This document shows positions 48,152-58,560 of a stretch of DNA of 64,000 nucleotides, one piece after another. A program made the position numbers and the translations under genes. The DNA is from Toxonevra muliebris. Lineage: Eukaryota > Arthropoda > Insecta > Diptera > Pallopteridae. Under the pieces are notes generated by a model that was not told where the DNA came from, made no database searches, and saw only the letters and a list, made by a program, of their open reading frames with translations. The stretch spans positions 54,944,079 through 55,008,078 of the forward strand of contig OY829327.1 in the NCBI GenBank assembly GCA_963691655.1. The letters run 5' to 3'. The number at the start of each line of letters is the position of its first letter. The stretch's first letter is position 1.

Positions 48152-48959
48152 TATTCTTGTGTTTTTAATTTATTAATTTCAAATGTTTAAACTGAAATTT
48201 CTTGAATAGTAATACTTGGATAGTGAAGACCCTAAATTGGGCATACGATGTCCCATTTCCGCATTCACTATAATCGAACGCAGATTGTGTTGTATGGTGA
48301 TAGGAAACAAACATCCCAACAATTTTGTGATTTGTATCTATTCCTTACCAACACAAGCATCAACAAAATTCATTGTTTACATAGAAGCGTACCCACTTTC
48401 CTCTGTACCGAAAATTATGGAGACATTTTAGTTTAAATTACAAATATCAAAATGTTTTTAGCTCCTCTTGTAAAATTTTATAAAAAGTTAAAAAAGATCG
48501 CTATGGATAACTTTTTTCTCTTCAATTTCCTAATTTTTATATTCTCTGAAATTTTATAAATACCATATACTAGCTGACCCGGCAGACGTTGTTCTGCCCT
48601 TTCTACGAAAAAGCGGGAAAATTTAAGTTTATTTCAATGAAGAAGAATGAAGTTTCTTGGTGTTTAAAATTGAACATTGGTAATGACAATTCAAGCTTAA
48701 AGGACGTACATTGAATTTGGTAAAAATTCTAGATTTCAAAATGAGGTATCAAAATTGGCATTTTTAAAAGCAATTAATTTTTAGAAGAATATCAAAGAAA
48801 CATTTAGCATCATTAGTAAAATTTGTGAACCATCTATTTATAGTCGGGAATAAAAGAGTTAAGAATTGATTTGGTCTCAGAATTCGTGCATTATCGTATT
48901 CTTCAGTGTTTGCCAATCCTTTTACTCCGATTTAATTGATTTCGAATTAATCCCGAGAT
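48152..48959. other. Spacer with an insect repeat motif
   Basis: TAGCTGACCCGGCAGACGTT (48571-48590) followed by GTTCTGCC is a motif I know as a frequent start of an interspersed repeat in insect genomes; class not assigned. The rest is AT-rich. Confidence 0.4.
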
Positions 48960-49544
48960 TTCAAAAATAGAGTTCCCTTTTTTTCCTTCTTCTTACATGC
49001 TTTACTAATAGGAATCGTTTGTTTGTTATTGTTGTCAGTGTAAAAAAGGAACAAAACAACAAAACTGCATTCTAAAAATTTTCACATTATAATTATTACG
49101 TTAGAAAATCGAAAAATTAAATCGTATGTTCACTTATGTGTAGTGTCCGACCGAATATTCGGTTTCGGCCAAAAATACGGTTTCGGCTAAGTTTCGGTTT
49201 CGGCAAAAAATATTAATTTACTGTAAATTGCATTTCAGTACGCAAAGGACTGTTTTTATTTTTAGCATATAACATAAAGTTATTCAATTTTGAATATTTA
49301 AATAAAAATGTGAGTTTCATTTGTACCTATACCACAAAATGTATTTTTTTTAGTGCCTTTAATATGTATTTTCTTTATTGTTAAAATAATATTTTTGTTA
49401 TTTTGTATATACATATATAAGTATGTATATTAGGGCGTACCAATTATGTATGGATGAATTTTTTTCGGAGTACCGACAGAGGAGTTCCATATTCTATGAC
49501 AAAAAAATGGAGCTTACCCCCCGTAAAATTCGTAGAAGTAAAGC

Positions 49545-51456
49545 TAAAAATCATTTGACTATCATATCACTTGATTTCGAAAAAGCGTACGATAAAATCG
49601 GGCTCCACACAATAATCGATCAGCTGACTTTATGAAAAGTAGGCCCGAAAATAATTAATTACGTATTAAACTTTATGACCAACCGAAAAATAACTGTTCA
49701 AGTAGGAAACCTCCGCTCTAATGTACGGCCCATACACAACGGTATACAGCAAGGATCACCACTCTCAGTTATCCTCTTCCTAATCGCCTATAACAAACTA
49801 TGTTCCACCTTATCCCTACACAAGGGACTAGAATTTTGCGCGTACGCGGACGACTTTAATATAATTGTAAAATCAGATAAGAGGAAAAACCCGACCCTAA
49901 ACCTAAACATGTTATTCCAAGATATATCAAACTGGTGTGAATACTCGGGAGCGAAACTTTCAGCAACAAAATGCAAGTATATCCACATCTGTCGCAAGCA
50001 TAACTGTCAGTGTCGAATTCTCACCAACAACACCCAACTTACTGAAACTAAAGATCTAAAAATCCTTGGAATAATAATAAACAGAAAATATAGATGGAAT
50101 ACTCACATTGAACACCTTAGCTCTTCTCTTGTTAGACAACTCAATATTGTGAAATGTCTATCAAGCTCGAAACTTAACTGCAACATATCGTCAATAGTCG
50201 CAGTAATCAAAGCCATAATTATCTCCAAGATAAGCTATGGCATATTTTTATTTGGCTACGCCAAGCTAAACGCTGCAATAAGGGCTGCCCTTGGTGCACT
50301 CCGATCAACTCCAATCAACAATATGCTTTTCGAAGCAAACGTACGCTCTATTGAAAACCAAAGAGATTCCATAACAACAGGTCTTATCAAATCAAGACTC
50401 TACAGCCACGATAACCCACTACATGGCATCACAAAGAATTACCTAAAAAGAAAAAAAGTACCGAAAATCCCGCCAGCTATCAGCAGAATACTACAATTCT
50501 GTTCAGAAATGACCCTACCATCAAAACCTTTCAAAGCTATACATTGCTCTCACCCTCCATGGACTATAAAAACTGAAGTAATAAACACTTCACTTCGAGG
50601 ATACACAAAAACCAGCACTAATCCGATACAATTCCAAAAAATGTTCTGTGAACTACAAGAAAAATTTAAAAATTACACCTTTATCTACACAGATGGTTCT
50701 CTTACAGATGGGAACGCCACATATAGTATAACGCACCTGAATCAGATTATAGAAATCTCTAACCTACCTCACTACAGCACAATTTTCTCAGCCGAAGTGA
50801 TTGCCATTTTCCAAGCTATAAATCTATTCAAAAACAACAAAGGTAAATTTGCCATTTGCACAGACTCATTATCTGCTTTGGATGCCATATATAACATTGA
50901 AAATAGAGATTATTATATTTCACAGATAAGAAATACCCTAATTATTAAACATCCAAAAATCAAGCTGATTTGGATACCTGGTCATACACAAATTGCAGGC
51001 AACGAGTTTGCAGATCAAGCGGCAAAACACGCCCACCGGGCACCTTTAAAGACAACCGACAACTTTAATTACAATGACATAAAAAAATATATTAAAAAAC
51101 AATTCTTAAAGAGACACCAACTTATATGGACCTCAACAAACAATTGGTACAAAGCCGCAAATAAAGACAAGCTCAACATCAAAAACTTCTTAACACAAAA
51201 TGACGACAGGATCAACAGATTAGATGTCATTAAATTCGAGCGACTTAGATTAGGACACACTAAGTTAACACACGGACATTTAATGACTAATAACAACCCT
51301 ACCCCCTGTTCCTGCAACCCACAAATAAATATCAATCTCTGCCATATTCTTGCAGATTGTCCCCTTCTTGCCCGACTGAGAAGCCAAACCTTTGGCACGA
51401 CTAATCCCTTAAAATTGCTTTCTCTCCCATCCTATGAATCCATCATCCTTATTTAA
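49545..51456 (+). pseudogene. I-clade ORF2: RT, RNase H and CCHC, one stop
   Basis: The open frame starts at 49423, but its first forty or so codons read through the hAT element, not the LINE. RT motif A is SLDFEKAYD (aspartate codon 49573-49575). A TGA at 49633-49635 breaks the frame at a place where related proteins usually have tryptophan. The same frame then runs 593 codons from 49675 to 51456: GIQQGSPLSVILFLIAYNKL and AYADD (RT), then RNase H with D340 (YTDGS), E374 (SAEV), D397 (CTDSLSA) and D447 (GNEFADQAA), numbered from the codon at 49675. It ends with a C545-x-C547-x9-H557-x4-C562 knuckle. RT-RNase H order with 'GSPLSV.LFLIAYN' fits the I clade. ORF1, the endonuclease and the start of RT are absent. 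Confidence 0.9.
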
Positions 51457-51624
51457 AAATTCCTTAGATTAACTAACTTATACGATAGTATTTAACATGC
51501 ATATAAAATAAAAAAAAAAAAACATTAAGCTTAAGGCCTTGTTGCCATAGCTTCTGTACATTTTATTTAGCTTGTAATATACAGTATTATTAGTTAAATT
51601 GCTCAAATAAATAAATAAATAAAC
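49545..51624 (+). mobile_element. I-clade LINE, 5'-truncated, inside hAT element C
   Basis: Coding sequence for RT, RNase H and a CCHC knuckle is followed by a 3' untranslated region of about 165 bp ending in (ATAA)n at 51606-51623. A tail of TAA/ATAA repeats in place of poly(A) is characteristic of I-type elements. The 5' boundary is placed where the left arm of the host element stops matching the right arm, so it is approximate. No target duplication was identified. Confidence 0.8.
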
Positions 51625-51809
51625 TATCGATTTTTATTCAAACAACTACAGTACGTAGTACTGAAACTTCTTCGAATTTTACAGAGGGGGTAGAATCCAT
51701 TTTTTTGCCATACTTTCTTCGGCAAAGTTGATCAGGATCGAATATAGAATTTTTCTGTCAACGTACTTTTCAAAAAAAAATAAAATTGGTACGCCCGAAT
51801 GTACATGGA

Positions 51810-51832
51810 TTTTTTTTTTTTTTTTTTTTTTT
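51810..51832. repeat. T23 homopolymer
   Basis: Uninterrupted run of 23 T just right of the TSD of hAT-like element C. Confidence 0.9.
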
Positions 51833-52098
51833 GAGTTTTAATTAATGGTTTACGAGATATTAGGGTGGAAAAATAGCACAACTCAACCTGATTACTCTTA
51901 GCACTTGAACCTTTGAAGTGCTCTCCTGTAAAATAAAAAAAAAACATACTTATACTGTTATGTCTTGTGACCACAGATAAATACATATATATTAAAAAAT
52001 TTCGGTTTCGGTTTTGGCCGAATATTAGAAAAATGGCCGAAATTCGGTTTCGGCCGAAAAAGTCAGTTTCGGTCGGACACTACTTATGTGGCTAAGTA

Positions 52099-52335
52099 GA
52101 CGACTTCAATAGTCTACTGGTAAGTGCACTGGATTTTCATCCAGAAGGTTGTGGTTTCGATTCGCGTCTTGGTCTGGTGATTAATTCTCATAAATTTCTT
52201 ATATTCACCATATATATGAAGTGAATGAGAATTATTATAAGAAACTGTACTAGTACACACCTTGGTTGGTAATGGCAAAACCACCGAGCCGATAAAAAAT
52301 TGTCACACAGCCGTTCGGAATCGGCGTTAAACTGT
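52099..52335 (+). mobile_element. tRNA-derived SINE, copy 2, 3'-truncated
   Basis: The head starts GACGACTTCAATAGTCTACTGG (A-box-like TAGTCTACTGG at 52110-52120, degenerate B box near 52153). The body matches copy 1 at 56629: ATGAAGTG-ATGAGAATTAT, TGGTAATGGCAAAACCACC, GCCGATAAAAAA, GAATCGGCGTTAAACTGT. Similarity ends at 52335, where a second tRNA-like unit starts. It begins exactly where the TA-flanked MITE copy stops. Confidence 0.75.
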
Positions 52336-52343
52336 CTCTCCAT

Positions 52344-52455
52344 CGCCACTGTGGTCTAGTGGCAGAGTGCCAGGCTCTTGTCTCTGGAGACTCGAGTACG
52401 ATTCTCGGTATGTTTCTTATCTATCTTTCTTTCTCTCTTCCTTTCTTTCTTTCTT
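52344..52455 (+). mobile_element. Second tRNA-like unit with pyrimidine tail
   Basis: TGGTCTAGTGG (52352-52362) fits an RNA polymerase III A box, GAGTACGATTCTC (52394-52406) a degenerate B box, with a partial anticodon-like stem CCAGG...TCTGG between. A TTTC/CTTT-rich tail runs from about 52411 to 52455. It has no acceptor stem I can close, so it is a SINE head, not a tRNA gene. Confidence 0.5.
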
Positions 52456-52919
52456 AGGCCTTTGGTACAATAGACCTTATAGGTCGCAGTGCCTGACTTT
52501 CGTGTCATTCTTCCTTCAAATAATATAATTATTATTATTTGGATAAGTGTATATATGTACTTATAAATAATCTGCGCGCGTAGCTGAGTAGAGTTAGCCA
52601 TGTACTTCTGTCCGTCCGTCTGTTTAATGATAATAATGATAATGATAATTTATTAAGTTTCTTATTGTATCCTTTGATTTTAAAATCATTGATTTTTAAA
52701 CTATTTTTAATGAAATCTTCATATTCATCTGGATCAATGTCAATAGAAAAAAAGGAGGGGGGAATATTCCAATTTTTGAGGTTCCACTTATAGCTACGAT
52801 GAAAACGAATCTCAATATCAGATATCAGTCCTACCAGTTCAAAAAACATAATTTGGAAAAAAAAGAAGATTTTTACGTTTAAAAATTATTTGTTTTTTTT
52901 TTCAAATTACTTTTTGTCA
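52456..52919. other. Unassigned spacer
   Basis: Continues from the SINE unit; (GATAAT)n near 52627-52650. No gene supported. Confidence 0.35.
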
Positions 52920-52939
52920 GCTGGTGCTGTACATGCTCC

Positions 52940-53580
52940 TTTCGAATGTTCTCCGCTCCTTTTGTTGGCTTAAGCTATGCAAGCTTCATCGGTTTTCATC
53001 GTCCGAAAACGTTTTTTTTGGCGATTGTGATAGAAAAAATTATGGTGATTACGAATTGGATGTCAGTTTTTCCAAATTCAAAATGGTGGAAGATTTTTTA
53101 AAAATGTATCTGATTAATTTGAAATCCGTTGCTCGGGAGTTTTTGGGGGCGCTGATTGCGAATCTGGCATCAGATTTTGAAACTACAAAATAGTGGATTC
53201 AATATGGCAGAAGAATTTTAAAAAATTGATCAGATTGGCTTGCAAACGTGTTAGAAGGATTTTCGGGGTCATTGATTACGAATTTAATGTCAGATTTTTA
53301 ATCAGTGACCCTGAAAACCCTTGAGTAACGATTTTTAAGCGAATGTGATGAACTTGAAAAATATTCGGCCATAATGTATCCGCCATTTTGTGTTTTGAAA
53401 ACTCGATATCAGATTCCTTATCAGCGTCCTCAGAAATCCCCGTGTAATGAGTTTCAAGCGAGTCCGATCAATTTTTAAAAATTCTTCCATTATATTAGAT
53501 CCCTCCTTTTGAATCTTAAAAATTTTATATTAGATTCGTAATCAGTGACCCTGAAAACCCCTGTTTACTGAAACAGCTAT
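52940..53580. repeat. Palindromic tandem array, TCACTGATTACGAATCTG-type units
   Basis: Forward units (GGGGCGCTGATTGCGAATCT near 53145, GGGGTCATTGATTACGAATT near 53265, each followed by GTCAGATTTT and AAATGG.GGA) give way to reverse units (AATCAGTGACCCTGAAAACC near 53302 and 53543, TTATCAGCGTCCTCAGAAAT near 53418). Spacing is about 115-120 bp. The same motif appears inside the hAT copy at 24880-24950. The 89-codon frame over it is non-coding by composition. Confidence 0.6.
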
Positions 53581-55518
53581 TTTCTCAAAAACTAGTTTTT
53601 GGTCGTTAGGTCTCTTTGTAAATAACTTTCGTTTTGCTTGGAATTTTTCAGTAATATTTTAGGGGAGTATACTTGAACGAGTCATATCTCTTATTTTGCA
53701 TACTTTTTACTGGTCCATAGGTCACATATTTGAGTTGCTTAAGATAATTCTAAGACCCAATCAGTTAATTGACGATGAAGTTCATACTTTTAAATCAACG
53801 TTTTCAGTGATTGTAAGTTTCGGATCGACTACTCCAATGGTTGAGTGTTGTTTCCCTAACATATTAATGTCCTGAATGTCTGTCATCAGACTTTGTCTTT
53901 ACAATAAGGGACTCGTGTTTTAAGATCGTTAGTGAAACACCCTATTTTTTCGGCGAGTTTTCGAGCCGCATTTCAGAAATCAAACAATTAGCTGTTTTTT
54001 TATGTTCAGTTTAGTACACACAACCGTTGTTTGAGGGCATGGAGAAATTCCTGTAAACATTAGTTCAATACATGCGAGCGTCAGATCTCAATTCAGTCAC
54101 TAGGAAGCTGTTTAAAAAGACTAGAATCAACTATTATTTTGTATTCCCCGCTAAGGTTCACTCAAGTTGATTTCACCATGTATTTTAAAATTATGTAAAT
54201 TCGGTTGGTTAATAAGACAAACAATAACATCAAACTTTCCGTAAAAAATTTTCCGAATTTACATAAAATATAAAACGCATTAAAATGCATATTTTCCTCT
54301 GTAACAACAACAATAACAACAGAGACAACAACCAGGTACTTCATAATGGTTTTTGTTATTTTTATTATTATTTTTACTATTATTATTATTGGTGACGGTT
54401 GTGGTGTTGGTGGTGGAACTAAAAACTTTTCAACAAAATATGTACGAGTAAACATAAAAATTTTAATATTCCAAAAAATACTGGGATACTGTTTTGTTTG
54501 TTTTTGAAATGTTTTCATTGTTAGCAAATGCATAAATATTTTTTAACCTTCAGGTTTGTTATTCTCGTGACATTTCATAGTACAAATGTTTCATTATTTT
54601 TGTGAATTAATGCAATTAAATCATTCTTATCTCTAATGTGAGGTTCTATGTATTGGTATGTGTGTGTGTGTTGACTACAGGAAGAAGCTGCAACATTATA
54701 ATAACCCCCCCTTAACCGCTTCTTCCATCAAAAACAAAGTTAGGTACTGATAAGTGCCGCAATTATAAGAAAAACCTGCTATTGTTATATCTTCTTCGTT
54801 CTTCGTTTCTCTTTAAAATTTGCTTTACAGTGGCTTTCAAAATGTTTCATTTTAATAAAAATTGTATTTGTTATGTTTGGCAACAATGTAGTTGTGTGCG
54901 TGTATACACATATACACACTTATGTTGGTTGATAAGGCGCGCCTCTCGTGTAAATGTTGCTCGTTTACGAGTTGCGGTGCGAGTAAAAGTTTTTCCTTTT
55001 GTATTCTTCTGCATATGTGTGAACATCACGTGTACTTAAACGTATCTGTATTTGTATGTGTATTTCAATGAATTGAATCCAAAAGGCAGCGGAGTGTAGG
55101 AAAAGCGAACAAAACAAACTTTTTTTTTAACATTTTGTGGTCTTGCAAGGTTCATCTTTATGTTTTTTGATATTAAAATTTTGTTTTTTAGGGTTTTGTT
55201 TACTTTTATGTGTTTGTTTTTTTTTTTTTTTTTTATGTGAGTGGGTATATTTTTTGCATATAAAAATGATTTTTGAGTGAATTTTGTGGCATTTGAACTT
55301 TTATACATTAAAAACATATACAAACACTCATATGCATTCATATATACATATGTAATTATTTTAACCGGAAAAGGTGCTCATTTTATGTAGGTGCAAATGT
55401 GTGTGTGCTAATATTTTTAAAAATCATTATAAAGATAAAATTTATGATGTGAAAGATTTTTTCCCCGAATACGGTGCACTCAGCTATGATTACATCCATT
55501 GTAAAACAAATTTAATAA
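53581..55518. other. Gene-free DNA
   Basis: CAA tracts near 54303, TTATTA tracts near 54360-54390, (GT)n near 54658-54670 and a T run near 55217-55234. No supported gene. Confidence 0.45.
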
Positions 55519-55520
55519 TA

Positions 55521-56316
55521 CCACCTTGATCAAAAAGTTCCCGGAATTTATTCAGAAAATTAAAAATACAAGTTTATTCATCTAAATCTATATTGTCTCC
55601 TTCAAAGTAATCTCCATCGACTGCAACACACTTATGCCAGCGCTTGATCCAATCCTCGAAACATTTTTTATATTCGGTTTTCGATATGTCCATTAGTGCT
55701 TCCTGCGATTTTTCCATTACTTCCTCTCTGCTGCTGAAACGCGTTCAAAAAATTACGAATAATGATGGCACTGTGCGACGGTGCATTATCATGGTGCAAA
55801 ATCCACGAGTTTTCTGTCCGAAATTCTGGTCTCTTTCGGCGAATTGCTTTATCCAATCGCCTCATAACGCCCAAATAATACTCTCTGATGGTTAATTTGC
55901 GGTTATTGACCAAAATTTCTTTTACTTTATCAACTTTTTCGTCGGTTTTCGATGTCGATGGTCTGCTACTGCGTTCATCATCGTCGATTGACTCACGACC
56001 ACTTTTGAACCGCTCGTGCCATTGGTAAACGACCGTTTTCTTTCAAGAATCGTTGCCGAAACACTTTTCAACGTTCGCGCACCATTAAATTCATTTTTTA
56101 CGCATTTACAATTTAATAAAATTGTAAAAAATCGCCAACACACACAGAGATAGATGTACTCTTGGCTACGTAACTTTTGCAAATGTCAAGCTATGACGCT
56201 AAGATTTAGAGGGAATATCAACAACAGATGTACCAACTTAACCAAAAACAGAACTCAAATCGGAACGATGGGAGCGCCACACGGTGGTTATTCCGGGAAC
56301 TTTTTGATCAAGGTGG
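55521..56316 (-). mobile_element. mariner element with two internal deletions, 796 bp
   Basis: Terminal inverted repeats are perfect for 27 bp, starting CCACCTTGATCAAAAAGTTC on the plus strand at 55521 and ending at 56316. The left flank is TA (55519-55520); the right flank is TG, a likely decayed TA. A full mariner is about 1.3 kb. The transposase is on the minus strand. Two coding blocks are missing and two frame changes are present, so the element is non-autonomous. Confidence 0.9.
55569..56182 (-). pseudogene. mariner transposase, internally deleted
   Basis: In transcription order: an N-terminal helix-turn-helix part (CVKNEFNGARTLK, about 56100) broken by frame changes; NRKLTIRE joined directly to YYLGVMRRLDKAIRRKRPE, skipping the region with the first catalytic aspartate; WILHHDNAPSHSA with the second catalytic aspartate (about 55780-55800); another loss that removes the PYSPDLAP-type block with the third aspartate; then, in a shifted frame, a C-terminal part with KCFEDWIKRWHKCV and GDYFEGDNIDLDE before a stop at 55569-55577. 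Only one of three catalytic positions survives. The family resembles the mariner group often annotated in animal genomes as SETMAR-like or GVQW3-like. Confidence 0.85.
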
Positions 56317-56615
56317 TGTATCTGATTCATTCCTTCGGTGTCAAAGATGAAGTTCCTCGTCTCTTAAGTAGCAAGTCCCCAATATGCTAGCTGTAATTCG
56401 ATAAAAAGCAAGGCACACTGGTTTGAGGGTGCAAAAATATCATATTTCTCATGGATTAAAATTTTTTTTTTGTATTAATAGATATCTAACTAATGTATTT
56501 ATATACAAAATTTTAGTCTGGATGTGGAAAATATTTTTTTACCATCTTTTAAAGTCTGTAAAAGCCGTTTAGCTTAGTACTGATATGAAAATGTTCAAGT
56601 TATTTAAACCTCAAT
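56317..56615. other. Unassigned spacer
   Basis: Nothing recognised. Confidence 0.35.
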
Positions 56616-56628
56616 TACTTCTAACGAA

Positions 56629-56941
56629 GACGACCTCGATAGCCTAGTGGATAGTGTACTAGACTTTCATCTGGGAGGTTCGGGTTCGATTCCCGTCTTC
56701 GTCTGGTGGTTAATTTTCATAACTTTCTTATTTTCACTATCAATATGAAGTGTATGAGAATTATAAGATAGTGTACAAGTACACACATTGATTGGTAATG
56801 GCAAAACCACCAAGCCGATAAAAAAATTGCCACACCGCCGTTTGGAATCGGCGTTAAACTGTAGGTCCAACTATGTGGTATCACAATAGGTCGTTCAGGT
56901 CTAAGTGTGTCTCTCGACAGCCACTCCAACCTAACCTAACC
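56629..56941 (+). mobile_element. tRNA-derived SINE, complete copy, 313 bp
   Basis: Perfect 13-bp duplications TACTTCTAACGAA flank it (56616-56628 and 56942-56954). The 75-nt head resembles tRNA-Glu: A box TAGCCTAGTGG (56640-56650), anticodon loop around CTTTCAT (anticodon TTC), B box GGTTCGATTCC (56683-56693) and a partial acceptor stem GACGA/CGTC. The body is about 220 bp. The 3' tail is (CCTAA)-type: CCAACCTAACCTAACC. Transcription by RNA polymerase III from the internal boxes and mobilisation by a LINE are expected from SINE biology. The 52099 copy shares the body. Confidence 0.88.
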
Positions 56942-56954
56942 TACTTCTAACGAA

Positions 56955-58115
56955 ATGATGCAATTAATTTTTTTTTAGCTTAGATGAAATTTCCATTATT
57001 AACAAATTTTTGTGGTTGTTTTTTAATTAATAGTTTAAAAATAGTCCTTTTGAAGGGTTTACTCAGCCACTTTGTTGGAGTATATCTTTTGATCGGCGAT
57101 GTGTTCTAGTTACTAAGTATCAAGCGAAAAAAAATTGGCTGCTACCAGCCAAAACACTGAAATGAAAATATGACCAAATAAGTTCAGTTTATATATGCAA
57201 TAACACTTTTTTTTGGTTTTAACTAAAGGGGGAATATACACCTAGAAGCGTGGAATTTTTTTGAAATGAAAACCCTCACTTTTGAGAATAGGTTTAATTT
57301 TGTTTTATTAAAAAATATTCAATATTGGCTAAGTATTTGTGTACTCCTTCAACTGCCGCAAAAAAAGAGGTCCTTCACGGTGACCACTCTCATTTCATCT
57401 GCAATCGACAGAAACAAAAACATAAAGATTATTAAAATTGGGATAATCTAGTCTTTGTCGGAGGGGATTTTGAAAATATTTTTATTGGTCAAAATGGCGG
57501 GCGTTTGACCTTAATGTAGTGATTTAAATGCATTTTAGAGTTCAGCAATGATTTGTTCTCTCTATCTGATCATCGGTTATTTTTTCGAAATTTTTCTCGA
57601 AATTTTCACCAGACATTCTTAAGACCTCAAGCTTTAACAAAACACTAAAAATGAAAAATCGATTTTTTCGACCACTCTTGGCCCCTTAAAGACAAAATGC
57701 TGCACAAAATATTGGAAAATCAATTAATGGAGAATATATTGTTTTTATGTCTTAGGGTAGTTTAATTGATGTTATTATTTTTTTATGTGCCTATTTATGC
57801 AAAAATTTATGTTAAAATAAAATATTTAATTTTGTATGTTAAGAAATTTTAGAAAATTACGAAAAGGTTAGAGGATTAATATATTAAAAACTAAAATTAC
57901 TTTCATTTAATTTTTGATGGGGGCTATTGAACATTAATAAAGATTGGAGGGGAATTAATTTAAAAAACTAAAATTTCTACTCTGTTACAAATATTTTGGT
58001 TTAACCAATAGAGTTTCGTTGCTAGCACATTTTTGGCCATATTATTAATTTAACAGATTTCTCTTGTTCAGAGACCTATTGTAGAATTTTATGGGAAATA
58101 TTATTTTAGAATGTA
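56955..58115. other. AT-rich unassigned sequence
   Basis: No gene, RNA or element ends recognised. Confidence 0.4.
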
Positions 58116-58119
58116 TTAA

Positions 58120-58191
58120 CCCTCTATCTACTTTAAGTATGGGTCTTTTTTGTTACATGGGTCAAAAAGACCCATAAGTAAGGGTTGCAGG
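58120..58191. mobile_element. 72-bp TTAA-flanked hairpin MITE
   Basis: TTAA at 58116-58119 and 58192-58195 enclose CCCTCTATC... The centre has perfect 13-bp arms TATGGGTCTTTTT (58138-58150) and AAAAAGACCCATA (58164-58176). CCC after TTAA fits piggyBac-like ends. The right end reads GGGTTGCAG, so the termini are only partly inverted. Confidence 0.5.
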
Positions 58192-58429
58192 TTAATGTGC
58201 TCTAGAAAAATATTTTCCATAAAATTCTACTTTAGATATCTGAACACAGTATTATTCTTAGACTTGAGTTTAGATATTTAACAAATTTTCTAATTTATAG
58301 ACTTTTAACGCTTTGTATGGCAGCACCCCCAAATAAACGTTGATTTTCCAAAAATTTTTATTTTTTCTATTAGCGACTTAAAATTCAAGTCACTGTGACA
58401 ACTCCTATTTTTTCCATTTATTGTATGTA

Positions 58430-58560
58430 GTCAAACCAGTGTGCGGGGCAAATACTAAGAAAGTGGTCGGCAGTCTTTTCACAGTCTTCCTCCGAACTGC
58501 AAGCAGTTCAGAATTAACTTTTTCGCAGACCAATCATATTTAAATGTTTAGCTCAAAAAA
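58430..58560 (-). pseudogene. LINE CCHC-knuckle relic
   Basis: Minus-strand translation gives CSSEEDCEKTADHFLSICPAHW after HLNMIGLRKS, which fits the C-terminal knuckle of LINE ORF2 (cysteine, acidic stretch, EHFL.CCPA). Split by stops and very short. The clade cannot be told. Confidence 0.4.

Larger units (their letters stand above)
49431..51798. mobile_element. hAT-like element C nested in element B
   Basis: Ends are TAGGGCGTACCAATTA and, reverse-complemented, TCGGGCGTACCAATTT. Flanks ATGTATAT (49423-49430) and ATGTACAT (51799-51806) agree at seven of eight positions. Inner arms are also inverted: CAAAAAAATGGAGCTTACCC with GTAAAATTCGTAGAAG at the left, and the reverse complement of matching sequence (CAAAAAAATGGATTCTACCC, GTAAAATTCGAAGAAG) at the right. 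The I-clade LINE sits between the arms. Confidence 0.75.
49141..52082. mobile_element. hAT element B, outer member of the nest
   Basis: Ends are TAGTGTCCGACCGAATATTC and, reverse-complemented, TAGTGTCCGACCGAAACTGA, both followed by repeated TTCGGTTTCGGCC. The perfect 8-bp duplication CTTATGTG flanks it (49133-49140 and 52083-52090). The related copies at 39395 and 41365 read CTTATGTG only once, giving uninterrupted reference sites. No transposase. Its own sequence, without the inner insertions, is under 600 bp. Confidence 0.9.
48960..52097. mobile_element. Partial TA-flanked MITE copy, split by nested insertions
   Basis: Position 49000-49140 resembles the reverse complement of the left arm of the element at 39395 (TTTGTTTGTTATTGTTGTCA, then ATTACGTTAGAAAATCGAAA, then ATCGTATGTTCACTTATGTG). 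After the hAT insertion the copy resumes with CTTATGTGGCTAAGTA. The final bases and the TA are replaced by the SINE that starts at 52099. The other end is not recognisable. Confidence 0.55.

Noticed and set aside
56629..56703. Functional tRNA-Glu gene
   Set aside because: Acceptor stem is incomplete, and the unit is continuous with a 240-bp body, CCTAA tail and 13-bp duplications, so it is a SINE head.
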